A DNA stretch of 54,047 nucleotides from Prochlorococcus sp. AG-424-A03 (lineage in GTDB: Bacteria; Cyanobacteriota; Cyanobacteriia; PCC-6307; Cyanobiaceae), in the NCBI GenBank assembly GCA_003213375.1, contig QCNA01000004.1:1-54047 (forward strand). The letters run 5' to 3'. A model generated the notes under the pieces. The model saw only the letters and a list, made by a program, of their open reading frames with translations, did not search any database and was not told the DNA's origin. The position numbers and the translations under genes were made by a program. Of the stretch, positions 27,436 through 36,430 are shown piece after piece; position 1 is the stretch's first letter, and each line of letters opens with the position of its first letter.

Positions 27436-28458
27436 TTACTCCCAATTCTTAGCAACAATCTCTGCTAAATCTACAACTCTCTGACTATAACCCCACTCAT
27501 TGTCGTACCATGCAAGGACTTTTACAAGGTTATCTCCGATACACATAGTAAGGTCACTATCTACGATTGACGATTCATTGGTACCTGCATAATCGCTTGA
27601 CACTAATGGTTCATCGCCATACTTAATGATGCCTTTCATTGAGCTTAGAGATGCTTCCCTTAGAGCGTTATTGACTTCTTCAGCTGTGACAGATTTAGAA
27701 GATTCAAAAACAAAATCTACTGCTGAAACATTAGGCGTTGGAACTCTCATTGCAATTCCTGTTAATTTACCTTTCATTTCTGGGTATACCAGTGCCACTG
27801 CTTTTGCAGCACCTGTAGAAGTAGGAACGATGTTTGTAGCAGCAGCTCTAGCCCTTCTTAGATCTCTATGACTATTATCTAAAATTCTTTGATCCCCTGT
27901 ATAACTATGAATTGTAGTCATCAAACCTTTGTTAATCCCAAAAGTTTGATCTAAAACTTTAACTACTGGAGCTAAACAGTTCGTTGTACAACTAGCATTA
28001 CTCAAAATATCATAATCTTTGTTTTTATATGTATCAGCATTAACTCCAACTACATAAGTACCAACGCCATCGCCTTTGCCAGGAGCAGTTAAGATAACTT
28101 TTTTTGCTCCTACCTCTAAGTGCTTACTTGCACCTACGTCTGTATTAAATACTCCAGTAGATTCAATAACTAAATCTACACCCCAGTCTTTCCATGGGAG
28201 ATTCATTGGGTTTCTATCAGAGAAACATTTAATTGTCTTGTTATTAATTACAAAAGTATCATCAGTATATTGAATATCAACACCATCAAGTTGACCAAGG
28301 ACTGAGTCATATTTTAAAAGATGAGCATTAGTCTTAGGATCTGATGTGACGTTAATTCCGACCACTTCAATATTAGTGTAAGCCCCTCTACTAAGCCAAC
28401 AACGCATAAAGTTTCGACCGATTCTGCCAAAGCCGTTAATTGCAACACGCAAAGTCAT
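27436..28458 (-). CDS. gap2: Glyceraldehyde-3-phosphate dehydrogenase, photosynthetic Gap2 type
   Basis: Gap2 works in the Calvin cycle, reducing 1,3-bisphosphoglycerate with NADPH (or NADH). [14 protein letters not shown] (7-20) is the Rossmann motif and C157 in SNASCTTNC is the catalytic Cys. The loop [19 protein letters not shown] resembles the cyanobacterial/plastid GapA/B form rather than the glycolytic Gap1. [12 protein letters not shown] closes the catalytic domain. At 340 aa it is full length and lacks the CP12-like C-terminal extension of plant GapB. Confidence 0.95.
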   Translation of the reverse strand: MTLRVAINGFGRIGRNFMRCWLSRGAYTNIEVVGINVTSDPKTNAHLLKYDSVLGQLDGVDIQYTDDTFVINNKTIKCFSDRNPMNLPWKDWGVDLVIESTGVFNTDVGASKHLEVGAKKVILTAPGKGDGVGTYVVGVNADTYKNKDYDILSNASCTTNCLAPVVKVLDQTFGINKGLMTTIHSYTGDQRILDNSHRDLRRARAAATNIVPTSTGAAKAVALVYPEMKGKLTGIAMRVPTPNVSAVDFVFESSKSVTAEEVNNALREASLSSMKGIIKYGDEPLVSSDYAGTNESSIVDSDLTMCIGDNLVKVLAWYDNEWGYSQRVVDLAEIVAKNWE

Positions 28459-28494
28459 AACTAATAATTTCTAAATGATTAACCTAAGTTGCTG

Positions 28495-28523
28495 ATCATA
28501 CTGAATTTTGTGCAATAACGTAA
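28495..28523 (-). promoter_or_regulatory. Candidate gap2 promoter
   Basis: On the minus strand TATGAT (28495-28500, 5/6 to TATAAT) lies 36 bases before the gap2 ATG. Seventeen bases further upstream is TTACGT (28518-28523), a poor -35. Weak -35 elements are common in this group. It was found by eye, with no transcript evidence. Confidence 0.35.
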
Positions 28524-28650
28524 GGTTTTTTTGATTTATTAAGCAAATAAGTCTAGTTTTGTATTAATTCAAGGAAAAAAAACATTTTTTTTAAGAAAAA
28601 ATAGCAAAATTTTACCCAGAAGTTATTTTGATTTAAGTAAACGATAAACA

Positions 28651-30063
28651 TTGGATAAAAAATTACTGTTGAAAAGTCATTTTCATTTTATTGGAATTGG
28701 AGGTATTGGGATGTCAGCATTAGCAATGGGTTTACTTAAAAAAGGTTGTTCAATTTCAGGATCTGATTTAGTTAAAAACAATGAAACTAATAAATTAGAG
28801 AAATTAGGTGCAGTGATCTTTACTTCTCAAGTACAACAAAATATTGAATTTATTATTTCAAAATTTACCAACAAATTGCTTAATTTTGTTGTAAGCTCCG
28901 CGATCAAGCCAGAAAATGAGGAATTTTCGTACTGCAGAGAAAAAAATTTATCAATAAAACATCGTTCAGAGATACTTGCAATGTTAATGCGCACCTATAC
29001 TGCATTGGCGGTAGCAGGGAGCCACGGCAAAACATCAACCAGTACATTTCTTTCTACGATACTTGAATTATGTACGCATAATTCTTCCTCAATAACTGGA
29101 GGGATAGTTCCTATTTACAACTCTAATTGTCATTTAGAAAATACAAAATACTTAGTAGCTGAAGTTGATGAATCTGATGGGACAATTAACAAATATATGT
29201 CTGATATTGGAATAATCAATAACATTGATTTTGATCATTGCGATCACTTTTCTAATTTAAGTGAAGTCATATCTTCTTTTAAAAGTTTCGCTAAAAATTC
29301 TAAAAAATTACTACTTAATTTTGATTGTGAAAACTCAAGAAATAATTTTTATTCTAATTGTAAGTGGTCAAACGCTACGGCTAAAAACGTAGCTTATGCA
29401 ATAATCCCGACTGAAATTAATTCAAAGTATACAGTTGGAAAATATTATGAAAATGGAAATTTTATCAGTAATTTAAATATTCCAATTCCAGGATTACACA
29501 ATCTATCTAATATCACCGCAGCAATAGCAGCTTCAAGAATGATAGGAGTAGATTTTATAGAAATTAAGAAAAACTTAAAATATTTGAAACTGCCTAAAAA
29601 AAGATTTGAATTCAGAGGCCAAATAGATGAAAGAAGTTTATATGATGATTATGCACATCACCCAAACGAAATAAAAGAGACGATTAAATTAGGAAGATTA
29701 TTTATTAAGCAAACGCATAATAATGATTATCCCAAAAGTAGATTGATTGCTTTATTTCAACCTCATAGATACTCTCGAGTAAAACAATTTAGTAAAGAAT
29801 TCGCTGAAGAATTGTCAAAAGCAGATGTTATTTATGTAACAAGTATTTATGGAGCAGGAGAAGGAAACGAAGATGAAATTACTTCGAAAATTATCACTGA
29901 TCAGATTTATAAAAAAAATAAAAATGTTAGTTATATAAAAAATTATTATGAAGTGACAAAGAATTTTTACGAATTAACTCGAAAAGGGGACTTAATTTTG
30001 AATATGGGAGCTGGTGATTGCCATAATTTCTGGTCGATTTTAAATAAAAAACAATTTAATTAA
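28651..30063 (+). CDS. murC: UDP-N-acetylmuramate--L-alanine ligase
   Basis: MurC adds L-Ala to UDP-MurNAc, the first peptide step of cell-wall synthesis. GIGGIGMSALAMGL (about 15-28) binds the UDP sugar, GSHGKTSTS is the ATP P-loop, EVDESDGTI and NNIDFDHCDHF are the central-domain motifs, and DDYAHHPNEIKET marks the C-terminal domain. At 470 aa the length fits. The start is TTG at 28651, placed 16 codons before the UDP-binding loop as in relatives. murB follows after 11 bases. Confidence 0.97.
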   Translation: MDKKLLLKSHFHFIGIGGIGMSALAMGLLKKGCSISGSDLVKNNETNKLEKLGAVIFTSQVQQNIEFIISKFTNKLLNFVVSSAIKPENEEFSYCREKNLSIKHRSEILAMLMRTYTALAVAGSHGKTSTSTFLSTILELCTHNSSSITGGIVPIYNSNCHLENTKYLVAEVDESDGTINKYMSDIGIINNIDFDHCDHFSNLSEVISSFKSFAKNSKKLLLNFDCENSRNNFYSNCKWSNATAKNVAYAIIPTEINSKYTVGKYYENGNFISNLNIPIPGLHNLSNITAAIAASRMIGVDFIEIKKNLKYLKLPKKRFEFRGQIDERSLYDDYAHHPNEIKETIKLGRLFIKQTHNNDYPKSRLIALFQPHRYSRVKQFSKEFAEELSKADVIYVTSIYGAGEGNEDEITSKIITDQIYKKNKNVSYIKNYYEVTKNFYELTRKGDLILNMGAGDCHNFWSILNKKQFN

Positions 30064-30074
30064 ACAACTAATTT

Positions 30075-30968
30075 ATGAATAAAAAGATTTTTTCTGAAAA
30101 CTGTAACTTAAGTAGTTATACAACTATAAAAGTGGGAGGAGTAGCTGAATATTTTGCTGAGCCAAGAAGTATTGAAGAATTTTCATATCTAATTAAATGG
30201 GCTAATTTAAACAAACAAAGATGTCAAATAATTGGCGCAGGTTCAAATCTTTTAATAAATAATATTTTCATAAAAGGCTTAGTTGTGTGTACAAAAAAAT
30301 TAAAATCACTAAAGATAGAGCCATACTCAGGAATTGTTGAAGCGGAAGCAGGTGTTATGCTCCCAACATTATCTAATTCTCTTGCTAAAAATGGATTACA
30401 AGGAGGAGAATGGGCTGTCGGAATTCCAGGAACATTAGGAGGAGCAATTTATATGAATGCTGGCACAGGTAATTTATCGTTAGCAAAAAATCTTATTTCC
30501 GTAAAAGTTATAGATAATAAAACTCATGAAAAGCTTGAAATTGAAAAAAAAGATATCGATTTTGAGTATAGATTTAGCTCTTTTCAAAAAAATGATTTGA
30601 CAATTATTAGTGCAAGATTACATTTTGAACCTAATGGAAATCTAGAACAATTAATTCAAACAACCAAAAATAACCTTAAATTAAAAACAGAAACACAACC
30701 ATATCATCAACCAAGTTTTGGTAGTGTATTTAAAAATCCTGAAAATAATTATGCAGCAAAATTAATTGATGAAATGGATTTAAAAGGATTTAAAATAGGC
30801 GATGCTGAAATTTCTACATTACATTCAAATTTTATAATTAACACTTCTTCAGCAAGTTCAAAAGATATTTATGAATTAATAACAGTAATTCAACAAAAAG
30901 TACTACAAAAGAAAGGAATTTTTTTGCAACCGGAAGTAAGAATGATTGGTTTTGACTATCCTAACTAA
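30075..30968 (+). CDS. murB: UDP-N-acetylenolpyruvoylglucosamine reductase
   Basis: MurB is an FAD/NADPH enzyme that reduces the enolpyruvyl group to give UDP-MurNAc, the substrate of MurC. FAD-binding motifs are TTIKVGGVAEYF, IIGAGSNLLI and GIPGTLGGAIYMNAG. The proton-donor Ser lies in PSFGSVFKNP, and the active-site Glu in LQPEVRMIG closes the C-terminal domain. The short C-terminal domain and 297-aa length fit type II MurB. It is co-transcribed with murC and probably with the YbaB gene. Confidence 0.97.
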   Translation: MNKKIFSENCNLSSYTTIKVGGVAEYFAEPRSIEEFSYLIKWANLNKQRCQIIGAGSNLLINNIFIKGLVVCTKKLKSLKIEPYSGIVEAEAGVMLPTLSNSLAKNGLQGGEWAVGIPGTLGGAIYMNAGTGNLSLAKNLISVKVIDNKTHEKLEIEKKDIDFEYRFSSFQKNDLTIISARLHFEPNGNLEQLIQTTKNNLKLKTETQPYHQPSFGSVFKNPENNYAAKLIDEMDLKGFKIGDAEISTLHSNFIINTSSASSKDIYELITVIQQKVLQKKGIFLQPEVRMIGFDYPN

Positions 30969-30986
30969 AGAAACTTTATTTAAAAA

Positions 30987-31337
30987 ATGGCGGGTTTTGG
31001 ACTTCCTAACTTTGGACAACTTACAGAAGCTTTTAAAAAAGCTAAACAAATTCAGCAAGATGCGCAAAAATTACAAGATGAACTTGAAAATATGGAGATT
31101 GAAGGAAAAAGTGATGATGAAATGATTAAAGTCTGGATAAGTGGAAACCAACTTCCTTTAAAGGTAGAAGTACAACAAAACATTCTAAACGCAGATAAAG
31201 AAAAAGTAGAGAGAAACATTTTACAAGCTATGCAAAAAGCTCATGAATTATCAACTACAACTATGAAAGAAAGGATGAATGATTTGACTGGTGGATTAAA
31301 TCTCAATCTTCCTGGTTTTGATAATGGTGACTCTTAG
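30987..31337 (+). CDS. YbaB/EbfC family nucleoid-associated protein
   Basis: This 116-aa dimeric DNA-binding protein of the YbaB family has a Gly/Phe-rich N-terminus ([21 protein letters not shown]), a long helix ([18 protein letters not shown]), a central strand pair ([15 protein letters not shown]) and a C-terminal helix ([21 protein letters not shown]). Family members bind DNA with little specificity and bridge or bend it. In many bacteria ybaB sits with dnaX-recR; here it follows murB by 18 bases. Its last 35 bases overlap the convergent rsgA gene. Confidence 0.9.
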   Translation: MAGFGLPNFGQLTEAFKKAKQIQQDAQKLQDELENMEIEGKSDDEMIKVWISGNQLPLKVEVQQNILNADKEKVERNILQAMQKAHELSTTTMKERMNDLTGGLNLNLPGFDNGDS

Positions 31338-32220
31338 AAGACTCAATCATTTCTTTATAAAAAGAATATCTTTCGAAGGATTTATTTAAATTACAGCCCT
31401 CATCGTTTAAATGTAAGCAGTTACGAAATTTACACTTAATTTTTTCATCGATTACCTGTTTATATATTTCTGAATAAAGATTTGGCAACAAGCTAACATT
31501 AACCTTTATAGGTTGCATATTAAAACCAGGAGTATCCACAATATAACTTTGATTTGATATTGAAAATAACTCAACATTTCGAGTAGTATTTTTACCCCTC
31601 TTAATTTTATTCGAGACTGGAGCAGTACTATTTTGAAGACCAGGGATTATCGTATTAAGCAAAGTGGTTTTGCCAACACCTGATGGGCCCATAAAAATTG
31701 AACACTCTTTTTGCTTTAACTCAACTAATAAATTATTAAAGTCATCAGATTTCTCTAAATTTAAAGTTATTGCCTTATAACCCCATTTCTCAAATTTATC
31801 AATTAAAAAAGATCTTTTTGTATCCGAAATTAAATCACATTTTGTCAAAACTAATGACACTTCAACACCCATAGATTCTGCTGATATCAAGAACCTATTA
31901 ACTTGAGATAAATTTAACGCTGGCTCTTCAACAGAAAAAATAATATATATGTTAGAAATGTTTGCAACTGAGGGTCTAACTAATAAATTTTTTCTTTTTT
32001 TTAGACATGTTATTACTGCGCGTTTGCTTTTTAAATCAATATTTTCAATTACTACTGCATCTCCAACATAAATTAATTGATTATTGAAATTTACAGACTT
32101 CCTCACCTTACATAAAAATTTCTTGCTATTTAAAGCGTTTTCTTGATTTTTTAAGTCAACTAAAAAAAAATCATTAAATTTTTTCGTAACTAAACCTAAA
32201 TATTTATTATTAATTTTCAT
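31303..32220 (-). CDS. rsgA: Ribosome small subunit-dependent GTPase A
   Basis: RsgA checks late 30S ribosome assembly. The GTPase motifs are circularly permuted as expected: G4 (LTKCDLI) comes before G1 ([12 protein letters not shown]) and G3 (DTPGFN). An N-terminal OB domain precedes them. The C-terminal zinc knuckle is visible as [14 protein letters not shown]. At 305 aa it is normal. The start overlaps the upstream tusA-like gene by 11 bases, indicating translational coupling, and the end overlaps the YbaB gene by 35 bases. Confidence 0.95.
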   Translation of the reverse strand: MKINNKYLGLVTKKFNDFFLVDLKNQENALNSKKFLCKVRKSVNFNNQLIYVGDAVVIENIDLKSKRAVITCLKKRKNLLVRPSVANISNIYIIFSVEEPALNLSQVNRFLISAESMGVEVSLVLTKCDLISDTKRSFLIDKFEKWGYKAITLNLEKSDDFNNLLVELKQKECSIFMGPSGVGKTTLLNTIIPGLQNSTAPVSNKIKRGKNTTRNVELFSISNQSYIVDTPGFNMQPIKVNVSLLPNLYSEIYKQVIDEKIKCKFRNCLHLNDEGCNLNKSFERYSFYKEMIESSKSHHYQNQED

Positions 32221-32440
32221 TCAATATTTTTATTTTTATAAATTTTTCATTTTCTTTTATTTGTTTAAACAAACATCCCATCTCTTTTAAGTTTTTCAAT
32301 ACCATTTCCTTTGGTTCACCTTTATCTAGTTCAACTATAAGATGTTCATTTTTAGATAACTTCTCCAAAGCTAATTTGATTCTGACGACATTTAAAGGAC
32401 ATGGAACAGATTTAAGATCCAAATGCTTTAAAGAAGTCAT
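32210..32440 (-). CDS. TusA/SirA-family sulfurtransferase-like protein
   Basis: This 76-aa protein has the family's hallmark CPxP-type motif as LDLKSVPCPLNVVRIKLALEKL (Cys at about residue 14), then a beta-alpha-beta fold. TusA passes persulfide sulfur to tRNA 2-thiouridine and other pathways; other SirA-like members have unclear roles. The start overlaps the dnaJ stop by one base (TAATG) and the stop overlaps the rsgA start. The three-gene chain dnaJ-tusA-rsgA is therefore tightly coupled. The exact physiological role is uncertain. Confidence 0.85.
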   Translation of the reverse strand: MTSLKHLDLKSVPCPLNVVRIKLALEKLSKNEHLIVELDKGEPKEMVLKNLKEMGCLFKQIKENEKFIKIKILNEN

Positions 32441-33564
32441 TAGGATTCTTTACCAAATAATTTACTAAAAAGTCCAGTACTGGAATTAATATTTTTATCT
32501 GAATATTGAGAAGCTAAACCCTCTAAAAGCTTTCGTTCTTCGTCAGTTATACGAGTTGGCAATTTTACCTTTACTAAAACTTCATGATTTCCTCGAGCAA
32601 CCGGGTTACCAAGTCTAGGTACACCTTTATTCTCGAGTGAAAGAGTTGTATTTGGCTGGGTACCACTTGGAATTTTTAAATTAACATTTCCATCAACTGT
32701 AGTAATTTCAACAGTGTCACCTAAAATAGCTTGTAAATAACTCACATCTATTTCTGAGTAAATAGTCACACCATCTCTTTTAAGTTTTGAATCATTCTTA
32801 ACCTTGATAAAAACATAAAGATCTCCAGGTGGACCCCCTTTCAAACCAACATTTCCCTCTCCAGAAACTCTTAATTTAGTACCAGTATCAACTCCTGCAG
32901 GAATATTAATTCTTAATTTTTTTCTGACTTGCTTTACTCCATTACCACCGCAACTTAAACATGGATCTGCAATTATCTGACCAGCCCCATTACATGAAGG
33001 ACATTCAGCTACTTGTGTGAAATTACCAAAAGGTGTTCTCGTAGCTCTTCTAACTTGTCCACTGCCCCCACAGGTTGAACAAGTTTTAGGTCCGGTTCCT
33101 GGTTTGGCACCTGTTCCTCTACAAACTTCACATGTTTCAAGATGGGGAATTTTTATTTCTCTTTGTTGACCAAATATTGCATCTTTAAATTCAACATTAA
33201 GGTCATACCTTAAATCATCACCTTGTTGAGGACCTCTTCTTTGAGTTCTTCCTCCCTGGGGATTTTGTCCACCAAAGCCATTAAAAAAAGTTTCAAATAA
33301 ATCTGCAAAGCCACCCATATCACCCATATCTGGCATTCCAGCCGCACCTCCAAGGCCAGCCTCACCAAACTGATCATATCTAGCTCTTGTTTCGGGATCA
33401 GCTAATGCTTCATAAGCCTTACCAATTTCTTTAAATTTATCCTCAGCTCCGGGTTCTTTATTAACATCAGGATGATATTGTCTTGCTAATTTTCTATAAG
33501 CCCTTTTTAAGGTATCCGCATCAGCATCTCTTGAAACTCCAAGTATTTGGTAAAAATCAGCCAT
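32440..33564 (-). CDS. dnaJ: Chaperone protein DnaJ, type I
   Basis: This DnaK co-chaperone is 374 aa. The J domain has the HPD tripeptide at 31-33. A Gly/Met-rich linker follows (about 75-110, with [14 protein letters not shown]). Four zinc-finger repeats are [24 protein letters not shown] and CLSCGGNG, and two C-terminal substrate-binding domains complete it. grpE lies 29 bases upstream on the same strand; dnaK is not in the window. I see no CIRCE element before grpE. Confidence 0.97.
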   Translation of the reverse strand: MADFYQILGVSRDADADTLKRAYRKLARQYHPDVNKEPGAEDKFKEIGKAYEALADPETRARYDQFGEAGLGGAAGMPDMGDMGGFADLFETFFNGFGGQNPQGGRTQRRGPQQGDDLRYDLNVEFKDAIFGQQREIKIPHLETCEVCRGTGAKPGTGPKTCSTCGGSGQVRRATRTPFGNFTQVAECPSCNGAGQIIADPCLSCGGNGVKQVRKKLRINIPAGVDTGTKLRVSGEGNVGLKGGPPGDLYVFIKVKNDSKLKRDGVTIYSEIDVSYLQAILGDTVEITTVDGNVNLKIPSGTQPNTTLSLENKGVPRLGNPVARGNHEVLVKVKLPTRITDEERKLLEGLASQYSDKNINSSTGLFSKLFGKES

Positions 33565-33593
33565 TAGATAATGCTCAAATAAGAATTTGGAAT

Positions 33594-34313
33594 TTATTCA
33601 TCTTCAGAAGTATTTACCTCTGAATCAATATCCCCTTCAACTGTATCCTTTTCTACTTCCTGTTGTGAATTTTGTTTACCAGGTCCCATAGAAACCTTAA
33701 CCAACGCATGTCTCAAAACCTTACCTTCTAGATGATATCCTCGCTGCAATTCTTCAATAATAAAATCCTCTTCAAACTCTTCACTAGGTTCTCTTAATAC
33801 AGCTTCATGCAAGTTTGGATCAAATTGCTGACCAACAACTCTCATAGGTGACACTCCTTGTTGTTTTAAAACTTCTACTAATTGTTTATACAATCCTTGA
33901 TAACTTCTATGAAGAGCTTGCGCTTCTTCACTTTCTGGTTTAAGTTGTTGTCTTGCTCTCTCAAAATTATCAACAATAGGGAGGATTGAAGTTAAAGTTT
34001 TCGAAACAAGTTGGATTTTTAAATCATCCTGATCTCTAGATTGCCTTTTTCTGAAATTATCAAAATCTGCTGAAATTCTTATATATTGATTTTTTAATGT
34101 TTCATGCTCTTTTTCTAATTGTTCTAATCTAGCATCATTATTTGAAATAGTATTTTTTAATTCTTCAGTATTTATTTCTTCTGTTTTTTGAGAAGATAAT
34201 TCATTAGTTTTGGTAGTTGAGTTTTGGGTAGATGAAATATCTTCAGGAACATTATCCTGGTTAGAATCATCATTTTCCTTATTATCAATATTGTCTGATT
34301 GATTTTCAATCAT
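33594..34313 (-). CDS. grpE: Nucleotide exchange factor GrpE
   Basis: GrpE releases ADP from DnaK. A long acidic, Asn/Gln-rich N-terminus (about 1-70) leads to the coiled-coil dimerisation helix ([28 protein letters not shown]) and the beta-domain signature [13 protein letters not shown] with [17 protein letters not shown]. The frame extends to 34364, but I prefer the ATG at 34313 ([15 protein letters not shown], 239 aa) because the extra 17 residues are hydrophobic and not GrpE-like. It precedes dnaJ in the same operon. Confidence 0.95.
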   Translation of the reverse strand: MIENQSDNIDNKENDDSNQDNVPEDISSTQNSTTKTNELSSQKTEEINTEELKNTISNNDARLEQLEKEHETLKNQYIRISADFDNFRKRQSRDQDDLKIQLVSKTLTSILPIVDNFERARQQLKPESEEAQALHRSYQGLYKQLVEVLKQQGVSPMRVVGQQFDPNLHEAVLREPSEEFEEDFIIEELQRGYHLEGKVLRHALVKVSMGPGKQNSQQEVEKDTVEGDIDSEVNTSEDE

Positions 34314-34364
34314 TTTTCTAAAATTTAATAAGACTATTTTCCAATAAAGTGATGCACAAAACAA

Positions 34365-34382
34365 GTTGCGGAAGGCCGCACA
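34365..34382 (-). terminator. GC-rich hairpin after msrB, probable terminator
   Basis: On the minus strand TGCGG-CCTT-CCGCA forms a perfect 5-bp stem with a 4-base loop, 8 bases past the msrB stop. It is followed by a T-rich stretch (ACTTGTTTTG). A GC stem of this kind stands out in such AT-rich DNA. It separates msrB from grpE on the same strand. The U tract is imperfect, so efficiency is uncertain. Confidence 0.5.
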
Positions 34383-34387
34383 AATAT

Positions 34388-34882
34388 TTAGTTAGGAACA
34401 AATCTTAATGCTAATCCATTATTGCAGTATCTTTTGCCAGTGGGAGGTGGCCCATCATTGAAGACATGTCCTTGATGACCTCCGCATCTAGAGCAATGAT
34501 ATTCGGTTCTAGGAACAATTAACTTGAAATCGACTTTTGTTTCTACTGATCCTTTAATTGAATCCCAAAAACTTGGCCATCCTGTACCACTATCATATTT
34601 TTTATCTGAGGAAAAAAGTGGCAAATCGCATCCTGCACAGTGAAAAATCCCTTTTCTTTTCTCATTATTTAATTGGCTACTAAAAGCTCTTTCAGTCCCT
34701 TCTTCCCTCAAAATATAATAGGATTCTGGACTAAGCCTAGATTTCCATTCGTCTTTTGAGAAATTCCACTCTTCTTTAGAAGCAAGTGAAGATGCTAATA
34801 CTTGAAAAGGATTAAAGATTATTTTAAAAATTGACATAGTAGGAATTAGAATAAAAGTTCTTCTTGAAAAAAATTGATTCAT
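34388..34882 (-). CDS. msrB: Peptide methionine-R-sulfoxide reductase, exported form
   Basis: MsrB reduces methionine-R-sulfoxide in proteins. The catalytic domain shows [13 protein letters not shown] and [13 protein letters not shown] (two CxxC pairs of a structural zinc site), [10 protein letters not shown], and the nucleophile in [13 protein letters not shown] near the C-terminus. The N-terminus [20 protein letters not shown] contains a twin-arginine-like SRRTFI motif and a hydrophobic stretch, so the enzyme may be exported by the Tat route to periplasm or lumen. The 164-aa length includes this leader of about 30 residues. Confidence 0.92.
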   Translation of the reverse strand: MNQFFSRRTFILIPTMSIFKIIFNPFQVLASSLASKEEWNFSKDEWKSRLSPESYYILREEGTERAFSSQLNNEKRKGIFHCAGCDLPLFSSDKKYDSGTGWPSFWDSIKGSVETKVDFKLIVPRTEYHCSRCGGHQGHVFNDGPPPTGKRYCNNGLALRFVPN

Positions 34883-34904
34883 ATATTTAAATCACAAAAA
34901 AGTA

Positions 34905-35909
34905 ATGGATTTCATACAAAATAATTCTATTAAAAATATTCATAAATTAAGTATTGCTCCAATGATGGATTGTACTGATAAGCACTTCAGAATGATAATG
35001 AGAAAAATAAGCTCTGAAGCTCTTTTGTATACGGAAATGATTGTGGCCCAAAGTTTAGTGTATACGATTAAAAAAGAAAATTTTCTCGATTTTAATGATG
35101 AAGAACACCCGATATCGATTCAGTTTGGTGGGGACGATCCTAAAATCCTTAAAGAAGCAGCCCAAATGGCACAGGATTGGGGTTATGACGAAATAAACTT
35201 TAATGTTGGTTGTCCGAGTCCAAGGGTATGTTCTGGAAATTTTGGGGCTTCACTTATGAAAGAGCCTACAAAAGTAGCAAAATGCATAGAATCTTTAAAA
35301 AATAACTGCACCTTACCGGTTACGATCAAACACAGAATCGGTGTAGACAATGATGATAGTTTCTTAAACTTAAATAATTTCGTAAAAATTATCGCAAAAG
35401 CTGGTGCAGACAGATTTACAGTCCATGCAAGGAAAGCTATATTAAAAGGTCTAAATCCAAAACAAAATAGGACCATACCTCCGCTAAATTTTGATATAGT
35501 AAAAAAATTAAAAAACTCAAATCCAGAATTATTAATAGAAATCAATGGGGGTTTAACAAATATCGATGAAGCATTAAAAGCCTTAAATGATTTTGATGGA
35601 GTCATGATTGGACGATCAATTTATAAACATCCTTTGAGATGGTCTGAAATTGATCAAAAGATTTATGGGATTAATAAAAAACAAAAATCTGCTTCAAATA
35701 TTATTTTCTCCTTAATTCCATACATAGAATCACATTTAAGTAATGGAGGAAAATCTTGGGATATTTGTAAACATCTTATAAATTTAGTTGAAGGGATACC
35801 AAAAGCTAGAATTTGGAGAAATCAAGTTTCAAATAAATCTATAAAAAAAGAATTAAATATTGAATATCTATTTAAATTAACGACAGCGCTTGAAGAAATG
35901 GGTTATTAA
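34905..35909 (+). CDS. dusA: tRNA-dihydrouridine synthase (DusA-like) with Ser in place of the catalytic Cys
   Basis: Dus enzymes are FMN flavoenzymes that reduce uridines of the tRNA D-loop. The TIM-barrel motifs are clear: SIAPMMDCTDKHFR (16-29, FMN contact), YDEINFNVGCPSPRV (94-108), HRIGVD, FTVHARKA, and EINGGLTNIDEA. Phrases such as HARKAILKGLNPKQNRTIPPL match DusA specifically. At the usual catalytic Cys (GACLM in DusA) the sequence reads GASLM, Ser116, codon TCA at 35250-35252. A different Cys lies at 109. Activity therefore needs checking. The stop overlaps the convergent RNA-binding protein gene within TTAA. Confidence 0.88.
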   Translation: MDFIQNNSIKNIHKLSIAPMMDCTDKHFRMIMRKISSEALLYTEMIVAQSLVYTIKKENFLDFNDEEHPISIQFGGDDPKILKEAAQMAQDWGYDEINFNVGCPSPRVCSGNFGASLMKEPTKVAKCIESLKNNCTLPVTIKHRIGVDNDDSFLNLNNFVKIIAKAGADRFTVHARKAILKGLNPKQNRTIPPLNFDIVKKLKNSNPELLIEINGGLTNIDEALKALNDFDGVMIGRSIYKHPLRWSEIDQKIYGINKKQKSASNIIFSLIPYIESHLSNGGKSWDICKHLINLVEGIPKARIWRNQVSNKSIKKELNIEYLFKLTTALEEMGY

Positions 35910-36379
35910 TTTGTCTCGTTTGAAGCATTACTATCATTGGACACTCCTCTTTTTCTTCTGCTTCTACCATTTTCGTATTCAGAGTTATCAGAAGAATTTC
36001 CATAACTTCTGTCTTCCCAACCTTCTGCTCCAGAAGATTTATTAGCGTTAGAGCTATTAGATCCATTACCGCCGCCGTAGCCGCCACCATTGCCGCCGCC
36101 GTAGCCGCCTCTTCCTCCTCTACGAGATCCACCTGAACCTCTAGGCTCAGCTTTATTAATTCTTAACGGCCTACCCATAAGTTCCGTTCCTTGCAAACCA
36201 TCAATAGCTTTTGACTCAATCGCTTCATCTGCCATTTCAATAAATGCGAATCCTCTTTTCCTTCCAGTATCCCTCTCCAAGGGAAGAGAACAATTTAAAA
36301 CCTCACCAAATGGGGCAAACAACTGTATAACATCTTCACGCTCTGCGCGGAACGGCAAATTGCCAACAAAAATACTCAC
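35906..36379 (-). CDS. RRM-type RNA-binding protein with glycine-rich tail
   Basis: This cyanobacterial Rbp family protein has one RRM (about 1-80) with RNP2 IFVGNLPF at 3-10 and RNP1 KRGFAFIEM near 42-50. The tail (about 85-157) is Gly/Asn/Ser-rich with RRGGRGGYGGG-like repeats and an Arg-rich RSRRKRGV near the end. Related cyanobacterial proteins bind poly(U/G), are often cold-induced, and help localise thylakoid-protein mRNAs. A terminator-like hairpin lies in its leader. The Gly codons are mostly GGC, giving a local GC island. Confidence 0.93.
   Translation of the reverse strand: MSIFVGNLPFRAEREDVIQLFAPFGEVLNCSLPLERDTGRKRGFAFIEMADEAIESKAIDGLQGTELMGRPLRINKAEPRGSGGSRRGGRGGYGGGNGGGYGGGNGSNSSNANKSSGAEGWEDRSYGNSSDNSEYENGRSRRKRGVSNDSNASNETN
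36062..36109 (-). repeat. Two 24-bp tandem repeats in the glycine-rich tail
   Basis: Two adjacent 24-base units (36062-36085 and 36086-36109) differ at only a few bases and encode GGYGGGNG twice on the minus strand. They are made almost wholly of GGC codons, unlike the AT-rich codon use around them. Copy number could vary between strains by slippage. Confidence 0.8.
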
Positions 36380-36403
36380 TTTAAACTCAACAAAATTTAC
36401 CTT

Positions 36404-36430
36404 ATAAAAAAACTACAATAAGTAGTCTCA
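36404..36430 (-). terminator. Hairpin with U tract between argH and the RNA-binding protein gene
   Basis: On the minus strand ACTAC-TTATT-GTAGT is a perfect 5-bp stem, extendable to about 8 bp with A-U and G-U pairs (GAGACTAC/GTAGTTTT), followed by a run of seven T (36406-36412). It sits about 60 bases past the argH stop and about 25 bases before the next ATG. It is either the argH terminator or an attenuator in the leader of the RNA-binding protein gene. The shape is seen directly; the role is inferred. Confidence 0.5.

Noticed and set aside
28561-28620. A8/T8 run upstream of murC as a terminator or hairpin
   Set aside because: The AAAAAAAA and TTTTTTTT runs separated by two bases are expected in AT-rich spacer DNA and have no GC stem.
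34314-34364. N-terminal extension of GrpE
   Set aside because: The added residues are hydrophobic and not family-like; the ATG at 34313 gives a normal acidic start.
35183-35605. 140-aa minus-strand ORF inside the dihydrouridine synthase gene
   Set aside because: Shadow of a conserved coding frame, with composition typical of an antisense frame.
35872-36132. Ala/Met/Glu-rich minus-strand ORF over the glycine-rich tail gene
   Set aside because: It is a shifted frame of the GGC repeats in the RNA-binding protein gene, giving low-complexity sequence.
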